Assembly: GCA_903893745.1 (NCBI GenBank)
Contig: CAITNF010000001.1
Span: 62,001-126,000 of the forward strand
Direction of reading: 5' to 3'
Length of the DNA stretch: 64,000 nt
Origin: an uncultured Actinomycetes bacterium
Lineage (GTDB): Bacteria; Actinomycetota; Acidimicrobiia; Acidimicrobiales; RAAP-2
Shown: one piece after another, positions 17,495-25,310 of the stretch
How the letters are laid out: each line of letters begins with the position of its first letter
How positions within the stretch are numbered: the stretch's first letter is position 1
The notes under the pieces: generated by a model
The model's database searches: none
Told to the model about the DNA's origin: nothing
Seen by the model: the letters and a program-made list of their open reading frames with translations, nothing else
Program-made: the position numbers and the translations under genes

Positions 17495-18739
17495 CTAGGG
17501 AAGTGGATTCGCGGGGAGTGGATGCCGGAAGAGTTTGGCGGCATTTCCGTAAGTGATTTGACGAATTGTCTCAACGGGTAGCCCCCCCAAGAGGTCAACG
17601 GCCGTATCTTGCACCCGGGGCCACAGCGAGTCTGCATGTGGATAGTCAGTTTCAAAGAGAATGCGATCGGTGCCAATTCGATCGAGAATGGGCATCACTG
17701 ACGGGTCATCGAGCATGCAGAACCAGAAGTTGCGAAGTAACACTTCGGCCGGACTCGGCGCTCCATCGGGCCACGCCGTACTGCGTAGTCCCGAGTGGTC
17801 CGCAATAAAACGAAGTCGGTCAAGCAGCATTGGCACCCAGCCAATCCCGCCTTCCGATAAGACAATCTTCACGTCGGGGAAGCGAACGGGGATGCTTGAC
17901 CACAGCCACTCAGCGCAGGTAACAATCGAAAGTGTTGAGAAAAGTGTGGAAGCGAGCTGCAACTTCGGTGCGTCATCGGCACTGGGCAGAAGTCCAGATG
18001 ATCCGACGTGAAGACAGATCACCGTATCGGTATCCACGCAGGCCTGAATAATTGGGTCCCAGTAACGAGACGATACCGATGGGAGACCAATCCGGTGAGG
18101 CTGCTCGGGCAGTGTCACTGCAGTGAACCCACGTGCCGCGTTACGTCGAATCTCTTTAGCCCCAAGTTCGGGGTCAGTAAGCCACGTAATACCCATGGGG
18201 ATACTTCGATCCGGGTACGGAGCCCACCATTCTTCCGCAAACCAGTCATTCCACGCTCGCGTCACTGCTTGGCCGAGTTCTGGATCACTGCATCGCGAAT
18301 AGACCGAACCACAAAAACCGCTGATCTGTGAAGGGAAGTTCGTCGAGGCGTAAATGCCACCAAGATCCATGTCACGAATTCGCGCGTTGATATCCCAGCA
18401 GCCGGGGCGAATTTCATCGAACGAAGTAGCTTCAAGCGACCAATCTTCTTTTGGTCGGCCAGCCACGGCGTTGAGGCCGACTTGCAGATACGTCTTGTCG
18501 TCAAAGACCCACGCCTCGCTACCATCACCTTGAGGGATCAACTTTGGCGCCAGCTCTTGAAATTTCTTAGGCAGTCGGCCTTCAAACATATGAGGTGGTT
18601 CGACTAGATGATCATCGACAGAAATCACCGTGTACCGGACTTCTTGTTGCTCGGGGTCCGGTAAAAGTCCGTGGGTTTCGTGGCGTTCAGTAGGCACCGC
18701 CAGCAAAGTTCCCCGGTCATCAGTCTGCATCTCAGCCAT
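17495..18739 (-). CDS. Amidohydrolase family protein (ACMSD-like metal-dependent hydrolase/decarboxylase)
   Basis: TIM-barrel protein of 414 residues of the amidohydrolase-2 family. Barrel features are VDDHLVEPPHMF at about residue 40, VICLHVGSSGLLP, LSEGGIGWVPMLLDRL and the C-terminal metal/acid motif ILFETDYPHADSLW. The usual HxH of the first strand is DDH, a variant I associate with the actinobacterial branch of this family. Members hydrolyse C-N bonds or decarboxylate aromatic-type acids such as aminocarboxymuconate semialdehyde. It is the first gene of the operon with the aldolase, crotonase, ligase and FadR-type regulator. The ATG follows a pyrimidine-poor leader with GGGGGG upstream, and a clear promoter precedes it. 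Confidence 0.8.
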   Translation of the reverse strand: MAEMQTDDRGTLLAVPTERHETHGLLPDPEQQEVRYTVISVDDHLVEPPHMFEGRLPKKFQELAPKLIPQGDGSEAWVFDDKTYLQVGLNAVAGRPKEDWSLEATSFDEIRPGCWDINARIRDMDLGGIYASTNFPSQISGFCGSVYSRCSDPELGQAVTRAWNDWFAEEWWAPYPDRSIPMGITWLTDPELGAKEIRRNAARGFTAVTLPEQPHRIGLPSVSSRYWDPIIQACVDTDTVICLHVGSSGLLPSADDAPKLQLASTLFSTLSIVTCAEWLWSSIPVRFPDVKIVLSEGGIGWVPMLLDRLRFIADHSGLRSTAWPDGAPSPAEVLLRNFWFCMLDDPSVMPILDRIGTDRILFETDYPHADSLWPRVQDTAVDLLGGLPVETIRQITYGNAAKLFRHPLPANPLP

Positions 18740-18765
18740 TACTACCCCCCTATTTCCTAGTAATT

Positions 18766-18793
18766 ATTATAATCGTCTTTCTTCTACTCGCAA
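18766..18793 (-). promoter_or_regulatory. Promoter of the amidohydrolase-aldolase-ligase operon
   Basis: TTGCGA (18788 to 18793) and TATAAT (18766 to 18771) are separated by 16 bases on the minus strand and lie about 30 bases before the ATG. The ATTATAAT core is self-complementary and recurs upstream of other catabolic genes here, so it may overlap an operator for the operon's own FadR-type regulator. Confidence 0.6.
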
Positions 18794-18826
18794 TTCACTG
18801 GGGTGGTAGCCCTACTCGTGCACTAC

Positions 18827-19684
18827 TTAACCTCGCGAAGGACGCTCGAACTCAACGAGTAGCCGGGCTGCTTCATCGGCCCGCATGCCAATCGTGACAC
18901 CCGCTTCGAGCGCCCAACGATTACACGCACTGATCACGCCATCTTCGTAGGAGCTTTGGCCACTTCCCATCCGAGCGCCACGAGCGTCAACCGTGGCGCC
19001 GGGGATCCCCATTGGCTCGATGATGGTAAGCCCCACTACGCCCGAGCGGTCCCTCCCCATTGCTCCATCGGAGCAAATGAAACCGTAGGGCTGCGCGGAT
19101 TCCAGATAGGGGACGGCACTACGTCCAGTGTGACCGGCAGTGACGAGCACGTTGTGATGGCGATCCTCGGGGAGGGCGAAGGCGATGGAGTCAGTGCAGA
19201 CCACTTGGCGACCAGTGGACGACTCGAAGACTACGTGTCGATTCGTTACTTGCGAAGCGCTCGAAGCCACGGGATCCGCGTCAAGCATGAGTTGTGCGGC
19301 TTCAATCACTGTCATTCCGGCGAGTACGCCACAGTCAGCGGCAGGCTGGTTGAGTCGACTCACAATTCCATTTCGATAGACATCTTCACCGTTGCCCAAA
19401 AGAACGGTTTCAATGGCGGCGGTCGCTGCGGGAATATTGAGCGCTTCGAGATACCACAGCCCAGCAATTGATGCGCCTTCGGGACCAATGCCACAGTCAA
19501 CGCCGACGACACCACGCGGTTGGTGCTCCCCCATGAACCGGGCTGGCAGGACTCCACAGTATGAGGCCGCGACTACAACATCGCGATTGCGATTGGACTC
19601 ATCGACGTGATAAGCAGAGTCCATCGCCGTAATGCGACCACGAGAGCTAGTGAGGAGCTCAATCTGAGAGATGTCATCCGCCAT
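18827..19684 (-). CDS. Unassigned protein with two tandem copies of one domain (paralogue of 34277-35194)
   Basis: I do not recognise this 285-residue protein. It is built from two homologous halves: residues 35 to about 133 (VVVAASYCG, GVDCGIGPEG, YLEALNIPAA, YRNGIVSRLN, GMTVIEAAQLM) and 177 to about 277 (VLVTAGHTG, ICSDGAMGRD, IEPMGIPGAT, YEDGVISACN, GMRADEAARLL). A linker with VVCTDSIAFALP joins them. It has no signal peptide or membrane segment and so is probably cytosolic. A clear paralogue with the same duplication is encoded about 15 kb away next to DUF35, ligase and oxidase genes. This copy is divergent from an acyl-CoA dehydrogenase gene, with 88 AT-rich bases between. Repeated Gly-rich loops and conserved Asp residues suggest a ligand-binding or enzymatic fold, but no function is claimed. 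Confidence 0.7.
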   Translation of the reverse strand: MADDISQIELLTSSRGRITAMDSAYHVDESNRNRDVVVAASYCGVLPARFMGEHQPRGVVGVDCGIGPEGASIAGLWYLEALNIPAATAAIETVLLGNGEDVYRNGIVSRLNQPAADCGVLAGMTVIEAAQLMLDADPVASSASQVTNRHVVFESSTGRQVVCTDSIAFALPEDRHHNVLVTAGHTGRSAVPYLESAQPYGFICSDGAMGRDRSGVVGLTIIEPMGIPGATVDARGARMGSGQSSYEDGVISACNRWALEAGVTIGMRADEAARLLVEFERPSRG

Positions 19685-19772
19685 GAGTTCTATTCTCTCG
19701 TATTGATTTCATATGTATAGTTATAATAGATTCCCCCAAAATAGTTAATTAGGCAGATTTTCGAGGAGACCG

Positions 19773-20912
19773 ATGAACGTTTTAGCCCGGTTACCCGAGT
19801 CGTACGAGGCGATTCGACTCGAAGCGGAGACTTTTGCCAACAGTCTCGAGGCGATGTCGGTCGAGGCTGACGCGAGCAACGACGTACATCCCGGCGTCCT
19901 TCAGGCGGTTCGCGACAGTGGTCTCATCCGCTATACCGTCCCCGCCGAGTACGGGGGCGCCTTCGAAAAAGTCGACCCCTTCGCGGTGTGTCTCATTCGC
20001 GAAGAACTCATGAAGGTCTGCTCGCACGCCGACTCCCTATTCGCCCTGCAAGGGATTGGGAGTTTCGCAATTTCAGTTGCGGGCTCAAGCGCTATGAAGG
20101 ACGAATGGCTTCCACGAGTCGCTACCGGCGAGGTTTTGGCCGGCCTGGCACTCACTGAACCCGTTGCCGGCTCCGATCTCAAGAGCATTGTCACGACCGC
20201 TCGCCAAGACGGCGACTCCATCGTCATCGACGGGCACAAGTCATTCATTTCTAACGCGGGCGCCGCCGGTTACTACACCGTGCTCGCGAAAGAGGGCGAC
20301 CTGGGCCTCTCGGCATTTTTAGTGCCCGCCGACACTCCCGGACTTTCGACTCGTCCCGCCCCAGAACTTATTGCGCCGCACGTGCTCGGTGACGTGCTGC
20401 TTGATTCGGTCACTATTCCCGCTTCGTCACGAATTGGTGAGCCCGGTAAAGGTCTCGCCCCTGTGCTCGCGACACTGGCGGTCTTTCGAATTTCAGTTGC
20501 GGGCGCTGCGGTTGGCCTCGCCCAACGAGCCCTCGAAGAAGCAACGCGACATGCACGGTCGCGCGAACAGTTCGGGCGCCCCCTCTTGCGTCTCGGTCCA
20601 GTCGCGGGACTACTCGCTGACTCGTGGGCTGACGTTGCGTCGACTCGCCTGCTCACCTACCAAGCAGCCCAACTCGCTCAAGAAGATCCGCAGCGTCACC
20701 TCGAACACTCGTCACTCGCGAAGTTGGCCGCCACGGAGGCGTGCTCTCGGGTAGTAGATCGTTGCGTCCAAGTGATGGGGCGTTGGGGACTTATCCACGA
20801 TTCACGAATTGAGCGCTGCTACCGCCAGGCCCGCGCCATGCGCATCTACGAAGGCGCTTCAGAAGTTCTTCGACTCGGCATCGCCCGCGAACTTGGTAGC
20901 GAGGTCTCCTAG
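19773..20912 (+). CDS. Acyl-CoA dehydrogenase
   Basis: FAD enzyme of 379 residues that introduces an alpha,beta double bond into an acyl-CoA and passes electrons to ETF. The N-terminal helical domain is followed by the flavin/substrate motif LALTEPVAGSDLKSI and the C-terminal four-helix domain with REQFGRPLL. The probable catalytic base is Glu360 in IYEGASEVLR. Start ATG has GGAG four bases upstream. Its stop is followed after one base by the GTG of the SDR gene, and an amidohydrolase gene comes next, making a plus-strand operon of three. TATAAT at 19722 to 19727 is a likely -10 box. Chain length specificity is unknown. Confidence 0.9.
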   Translation: MNVLARLPESYEAIRLEAETFANSLEAMSVEADASNDVHPGVLQAVRDSGLIRYTVPAEYGGAFEKVDPFAVCLIREELMKVCSHADSLFALQGIGSFAISVAGSSAMKDEWLPRVATGEVLAGLALTEPVAGSDLKSIVTTARQDGDSIVIDGHKSFISNAGAAGYYTVLAKEGDLGLSAFLVPADTPGLSTRPAPELIAPHVLGDVLLDSVTIPASSRIGEPGKGLAPVLATLAVFRISVAGAAVGLAQRALEEATRHARSREQFGRPLLRLGPVAGLLADSWADVASTRLLTYQAAQLAQEDPQRHLEHSSLAKLAATEACSRVVDRCVQVMGRWGLIHDSRIERCYRQARAMRIYEGASEVLRLGIARELGSEVS

Positions 20913-20913
20913 C

Positions 20914-21663
20914 GTGGATATGCAGATAAGTGGACGAGTTGCCATCGTCACGGGGGCGAGCAAGGGACTAGGCGAAGCAATCGTGCGCGCCTACGCGCAA
21001 GAGGGAATGAGGGTTGTCGCAGCTGCCCGTAGTGCACAAGCCCTCACCGCTCTCGCCGAAGAGTTCCCCACCTCAGTTGAAGCAGTGGTGTGTGACGTCG
21101 CTGATCCCCAGCAGGTGACCGACCTCGTGGCTCGGGCCCTGTCGAAATTTGGAGCACTCGACGTGATTGTGAATAACGCGGGAATCGCTCCCGCCGGCGC
21201 CTTTATCGACATGCCGGCGTCCACATGGTCTGACGTTTTCGCCGTCAATCTATTCGCTCCAGTAGCCCTCGCCAAGGCTGCGGGACCAATCTTCCTCGAA
21301 CAGCGTCGTGGAAAAGTAATCAACGTTGCCTCAACTTCGGGTCTGCGCGGCAAGCCCGTTCTGGCCGCTTACTCGTCATCCAAAGGCGGACTACTGCGCT
21401 TTACCGAGGCGCTCGCGGGTGAGTGGGCCCAGTTCAACGTGCAGGTCAACGCCATTGCCCCGGGTGCCTTTGCCACCGACGCGCAGCAAGCCGTCCTTGA
21501 AAACCCTGACGTGCTCGCGCGACGCCTTCGAAAAATACCCACTGGACGAATGGGCGACGTCGAAGAGATTGGGGCCCTTGCTTGCTACCTCGCTTCGCCG
21601 CTCTCGGACTTCGTAACCGGCGCCACCTACGTCATCGACGGTGGTGAGTCGGCCAAACTGTAG
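20914..21663 (+). CDS. SDR family oxidoreductase
   Basis: Classical short-chain dehydrogenase of about 249 residues. The cofactor motif is TGASKGLG, the structural motif NNAGIAP, and the active site Ser-Tyr-Lys is seen as VASTSGLRGK then AYSSSKGG. The C-terminal part has the common ending YVIDGGESAKL. Starts at a GTG one base after the acyl-CoA dehydrogenase stop; an ATG two codons later is an alternative. It is probably 3-hydroxyacyl-CoA or alcohol oxidising in the same pathway as its neighbours, but the family is too broad for a firm substrate. Confidence 0.85.
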   Translation: MDMQISGRVAIVTGASKGLGEAIVRAYAQEGMRVVAAARSAQALTALAEEFPTSVEAVVCDVADPQQVTDLVARALSKFGALDVIVNNAGIAPAGAFIDMPASTWSDVFAVNLFAPVALAKAAGPIFLEQRRGKVINVASTSGLRGKPVLAAYSSSKGGLLRFTEALAGEWAQFNVQVNAIAPGAFATDAQQAVLENPDVLARRLRKIPTGRMGDVEEIGALACYLASPLSDFVTGATYVIDGGESAKL

Positions 21664-21673
21664 GCCGGGCATC

Positions 21674-22459
21674 ATGATCATTGACTTCCACAACCATGTT
21701 TGGCCCGACGCAATTGCCCCGCGTGCGCTCGGGGGCAACATCCCTGGCATGGATCTCTTTGGTGATGGCACCGTAGCCGGACTCGCTGCCGCGCAAGACG
21801 AGGCCGGGGTTGACCGTTCGGTCTGTCTTACCGTAGCGAATACACCCGCCCAACTCGCGTCAGCAAACCGTTTTGCGGGGTCGCTCGACCGGTCTCGCTT
21901 CATTCCGTTTGGCACGATTCACCCGTTGGTGTCGCCCGAGGAAAATCTTGCTCACCTTCGCGACAACAATGTTGCGGGCGTCAAGTTACATCCCGTCTTT
22001 CAAGGATTCAGCCTTGACTCCCCGGCATTATTCGATACCCTGGCCGCCCTGGAAGGTGAGTTTTGTGTGATCACCCACGTGGGTGATGGTGGTGGGGGTG
22101 ATGGCACCACGTGCACTCCCCAGATGGTCGCCAAGATTGCCACAACATTTCCACGACTCTCACTCGTGGCCTGTCACTTCGGTGGCTACCACTTCCTCGA
22201 CCAAGCGCATGAAGCGTTGGCGGACATACCAATCATGATTGACACCTCGTGGCCGCCGAGCCTCGCCACGCTCGATCCCGAACTAGTCCGCGCGACAATC
22301 CGACGACACGGTGCCGAACAGGTCTTGTTCGCATCAGATTGGCCCACCGCCAAACCAGCCGCGGAGATTGCGGCAATTCGAAATCTCGGGTTAAACGATG
22401 ATGAGACCACGCTGATTCTCGGAGCCAACGCCCAGCGACTGTTGGGTCTTTCCAACTAG
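21674..22459 (+). CDS. Amidohydrolase family protein
   Basis: A 261-residue metal-dependent hydrolase or decarboxylase of the amidohydrolase-2 family. It begins MIIDFHNHVWPD, where the HxH of the first barrel strand is intact, unlike in the amidohydrolase at 17495 to 18739. Other landmarks are VKLHPVFQGFSLD, ITHVGDGGGGDG, LVACHFGGYHFLD and the metal-binding Asp in LFASDWPTAK. The ATG lies 11 bases after the SDR stop codon; an earlier in-frame start would overlap the SDR and add no family sequence. It is the third gene of an operon with acyl-CoA dehydrogenase and SDR genes. Substrate unknown. Confidence 0.82.
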   Translation: MIIDFHNHVWPDAIAPRALGGNIPGMDLFGDGTVAGLAAAQDEAGVDRSVCLTVANTPAQLASANRFAGSLDRSRFIPFGTIHPLVSPEENLAHLRDNNVAGVKLHPVFQGFSLDSPALFDTLAALEGEFCVITHVGDGGGGDGTTCTPQMVAKIATTFPRLSLVACHFGGYHFLDQAHEALADIPIMIDTSWPPSLATLDPELVRATIRRHGAEQVLFASDWPTAKPAAEIAAIRNLGLNDDETTLILGANAQRLLGLSN

Positions 22460-22476
22460 TCACTGGTGCAGTGACT
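22458..22476. terminator. Short convergent hairpin overlapping a stop codon
   Basis: AGTCACTG and its reverse complement CAGTGACT are separated by GTG. The first two bases belong to the TAG stop of the amidohydrolase gene, and the minus-strand crotonase gene ends four bases further on. No T-run. It repeats the arrangement seen after the DMT transporter gene. Confidence 0.4.
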
Positions 22477-22479
22477 GGG

Positions 22480-23241
22480 CTAATCGTTCGGAGATTGCCG
22501 ATCAGCGAGCAGGGTGAGTAGCACGTCAAGTTCACGCTCAATTCCCGGTGCCTGCGCAACCTCGGCACTCATCCGGAGGAGTTCTTTCGCGTAGATCAGT
22601 GCCCGATGAGGTTGAGCGGCGATCGCGGACGCCAGCTCAGCGGCGGCCGACTGAAGCTCCTCGGGCGCAACGCAGCGGTTGACGACGCCCCACGCCAGCG
22701 CTTCGGGTCCACTCAGACGTAAGCCGAGGTAGAGCATTTCTGCGGCTCGGGCAATACCAATCAGCCGCGGCAGGCGCTGTGTGCCACCACCACCAGGTAC
22801 TAAACCATGCGTCAGCTCAGTGAGTCCCACTTGCGCGTTCTGCGCGATAAGTCGAATATCGCACGCCAACGCCATTTCAAATCCTCCCCCGAGGGCGTAA
22901 CCATTTATCGCCGCCACGGTCGGCTGGGGTAGCGACGCGAGTAGTTCAATGTCGCGACTTGACTTCAAACGGTCACGACGTTCGGCGGGCGACTCGGGCG
23001 CACCCGCTTCTTTTAAATCCATCCCCGCGCAAAAGAAACGATCACCGGCGGCGGTGAGAATGACCGCGCTGACGTCGGCTCGACTGCCAACGTGATCCCA
23101 AATCTGAACGAGTTCTGTGCGCATGGTCTGGTTACGAGCATTTGCCGCATCGGGGCGTTGCAAAGTAACGGTAGCGACCGCGCCCTCAATAGTTAGTGAA
23201 GTCGCCTCTAGGTCACTCACCCAGGTTGGTTCAAGCGCCAT
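22480..23241 (-). CDS. Enoyl-CoA hydratase
   Basis: Crotonase of 253 residues starting MALEPTWVSDLEATS. Both catalytic glutamates expected of a hydratase are present: one in GLTELTHGLVPG and one in ARAAEMLYLG. Oxyanion-hole segments are AGDRFFCAGMDLKE and GYALGGGFEMALACD. It hydrates 2-enoyl-CoA in beta-oxidation. Its start lies 11 bases inside the 3' end of the hydroxyacyl-CoA dehydrogenase gene, so the two are probably translationally coupled. It is the last gene of a five-gene beta-oxidation operon starting at 27882. Confidence 0.9.
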   Translation of the reverse strand: MALEPTWVSDLEATSLTIEGAVATVTLQRPDAANARNQTMRTELVQIWDHVGSRADVSAVILTAAGDRFFCAGMDLKEAGAPESPAERRDRLKSSRDIELLASLPQPTVAAINGYALGGGFEMALACDIRLIAQNAQVGLTELTHGLVPGGGGTQRLPRLIGIARAAEMLYLGLRLSGPEALAWGVVNRCVAPEELQSAAAELASAIAAQPHRALIYAKELLRMSAEVAQAPGIERELDVLLTLLADRQSPND

Positions 23242-24112
23242 GCTCTTCCACCTTCGCTCCGTCGGCACCGTAGCGATAGATTCCCCAACCAGTCTTTCGA
23301 CCCAACCGTCCCGCCGCAACCAAGTTGCGCAGCGTCACGGTCGGTCGGAATCGCTCACCGTGAGCGACTTCGAGCGCCTCGAGGGCGTGAAGGTACGTAT
23401 CAAGCCCATTGAAGTCACCCAGTTCCAACGGACCCATTGGAAAGTTCAACCCGAGGCGCAATGCTTTGTCAATATCGGCGGGCGTGCCCACCCCCTCTTC
23501 AACCATCTTTAAACACTCCAGTCGGACAATGGCTGAGACCCTCGAGGTCATGAAACCAGGGCTGTCTTTTCGACACACCACCGTCTCTTTACCCAAACCC
23601 TGCGCAAAGGCCTCGGCGCGAGTAACGGTCTCCTCAGTGGTTTGGAGTCCAACCACTAGCTCTACCAACCGCATCAGTACTGGGGGATTAAAGAAATGCA
23701 TACCAACGAGGCGGCCACCCTGGTCACCCAGGGCCGACGCAATTCGAGTGATTGACAGCTGTGACGTATTGGTTCCTAGCAACGCACCGCTCGGAGCGGC
23801 GGCAATAACCTCCCGGAATACTTCGTGCTTCACCTCGAGTCGCTCGACCACCGTCTCAATCACCACGTCGGTGCCCTCGCACGCCGCGGTGATTGAGGTG
23901 ACAGTACTCACCCGGCCCAAAACCTGATCGGGTAGTTCGCCTCCGAGTCGGTCCTTCGACGCAAGCTTGGCGAGACTACTTTTCATTGACTCGAGAGCAA
24001 GGTCACCCTTGGTTGGGTCACTGTCGACGACGACGACCACATGGCCCGCCATGGCACACACCTGTGCGATACCCGAACCCATAGTTCCTGCTCCAATTAC
24101 GGCAACCTTCAC
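23231..24112 (-). CDS. 3-hydroxyacyl-CoA dehydrogenase (3-hydroxybutyryl-CoA dehydrogenase type)
   Basis: Oxidises L-3-hydroxyacyl-CoA with NAD. The 293 residues start at GTG (KVAVIGAGTMGSGIAQ, the NAD-binding fingerprint) with AGGAG six bases upstream. The catalytic His is in GMHFFNPPVLMRLVE. The SPGFMTSR segment and the C-terminal dimerisation domain (GLNFPMGPLELGDFNGLD) are complete. It is monofunctional, without a fused hydratase. The gene lies 25 bases downstream of the thiolase gene and overlaps the hydratase gene, which provides the preceding step. Confidence 0.93.
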   Translation of the reverse strand: MKVAVIGAGTMGSGIAQVCAMAGHVVVVVDSDPTKGDLALESMKSSLAKLASKDRLGGELPDQVLGRVSTVTSITAACEGTDVVIETVVERLEVKHEVFREVIAAAPSGALLGTNTSQLSITRIASALGDQGGRLVGMHFFNPPVLMRLVELVVGLQTTEETVTRAEAFAQGLGKETVVCRKDSPGFMTSRVSAIVRLECLKMVEEGVGTPADIDKALRLGLNFPMGPLELGDFNGLDTYLHALEALEVAHGERFRPTVTLRNLVAAGRLGRKTGWGIYRYGADGAKVEEHGA

Positions 24113-24137
24113 GATTTTCTCCTACGTTGTTCGTTCA

Positions 24138-25310
24138 CTACATCCGTTGTGCAATATTGACGCACGTCACTTGACCGTTACCACCGACGTTGTGCGTTAA
24201 CCCAATTCGGGCTCCTTCAACCTGTCGCTCTCCAGCTTCACCACGAAGTTGCCAGAAGATTTCACAGAGTTGGGCAACCCCCGTTGCACCAATGGGGTGA
24301 CCCTTTGATAGAAGTCCACCACTCGGATTACAGGGCAACGAACCACCGAGCGAAGGAGCGCCCGAGCGAAGCCAGGCCGACGCGCCGCCTCGTTCGCAAA
24401 AACCGAGATCTTCGTAGGCGAGCAATTCGGCGACAGTGAAACAGTCATGCAGTTCGGCCACGTCGATATCCGATGGCGCGATGCCGGCCATTTTGTAAGC
24501 ATCAAGCGCAGCCCGAGTGGGACCTGCCTGCTCGCCAAAGATGGGCTTCGTATGCGAGTACATGGTGTCCGTTGCCAGTCCCGTTGCCACCAGTTCGACT
24601 GGCGCACTGGTGAATTGATGCGCCAGCTCGCTACGACAGAGAATCAGCGCGGCCGCACCATCGGTCGTAGGACAACAATCAAGGACGGTGAGTGGCTCAC
24701 AGATCGGTGGCGACGCCAGAACCTGCTCGACGGTTACGGGCTTTCGCATAAACGCATTCGGATTCAAGACGCCATGATCATGGTTCTTGACCGACACCAA
24801 TGCCATATCCTCACGGGTTATTCGACCTTGCTCCATCATGACGGTCGCGTGCTGACCAAAGAGATACGGCGACGTTGCCCCGCGAGGATGCCACCAAAGA
24901 TGGCTCATCGTCCCGCGTTGGGCAATGAGACTGGCCTTCGTTGGTAGGTCGCGCATCTTCTCGACACCCAATACCAACACCACGTCGTAGATCCCCGCCG
25001 CAATGGCGAACGCAGCGTTGCGAATCGCGTCACTTCCACCAGCGCAGGCGTTCTCAATGCGAGTAACTGGGCGAGGGTAAAAATTGAGTGGGTCGGCGAG
25101 ACTCGCGCCGGTCACCGCCTCACGTCGAATCAGTCCACCCAATGCAGTCGACAGCCACGCCGCCTCCACACGGTCTGGAGTGAGGTCACCTTCGGGGTCA
25201 GCGAGCAGTGCATTCCACACATCGACCATCAGGTCCTCGTAACTTGATTCAAAACGTTCACCGAAACGAACCATGCTCGCCGCGACTATTGATACCCCAG
25301 AACCAATCAC
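24138..25310 (-). CDS. Thiolase family protein (SCP-x/lipid-transfer type)
   Basis: Catalytically equipped thiolase of 390 residues. The nucleophile is Cys89 in ENACAGGSDA, with further active-site motifs ELHDCFTVAELLAYEDLGF and His338 in GHPIGATGVAQ. The C-terminal part reads GLTHNVGGNGQVT, as in the SCP-2/non-specific lipid-transfer thiolases. It would cleave a 3-ketoacyl-CoA with CoA. The GTG start overlaps the stop of the upstream HMG-CoA-synthase-like/DUF35 gene as GTGA. Thiolases of this subgroup often need a DUF35 partner, and the fused DUF35 domain of the upstream protein is the obvious candidate. Confidence 0.88.
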   Translation of the reverse strand: MIGSGVSIVAASMVRFGERFESSYEDLMVDVWNALLADPEGDLTPDRVEAAWLSTALGGLIRREAVTGASLADPLNFYPRPVTRIENACAGGSDAIRNAAFAIAAGIYDVVLVLGVEKMRDLPTKASLIAQRGTMSHLWWHPRGATSPYLFGQHATVMMEQGRITREDMALVSVKNHDHGVLNPNAFMRKPVTVEQVLASPPICEPLTVLDCCPTTDGAAALILCRSELAHQFTSAPVELVATGLATDTMYSHTKPIFGEQAGPTRAALDAYKMAGIAPSDIDVAELHDCFTVAELLAYEDLGFCERGGASAWLRSGAPSLGGSLPCNPSGGLLSKGHPIGATGVAQLCEIFWQLRGEAGERQVEGARIGLTHNVGGNGQVTCVNIAQRM

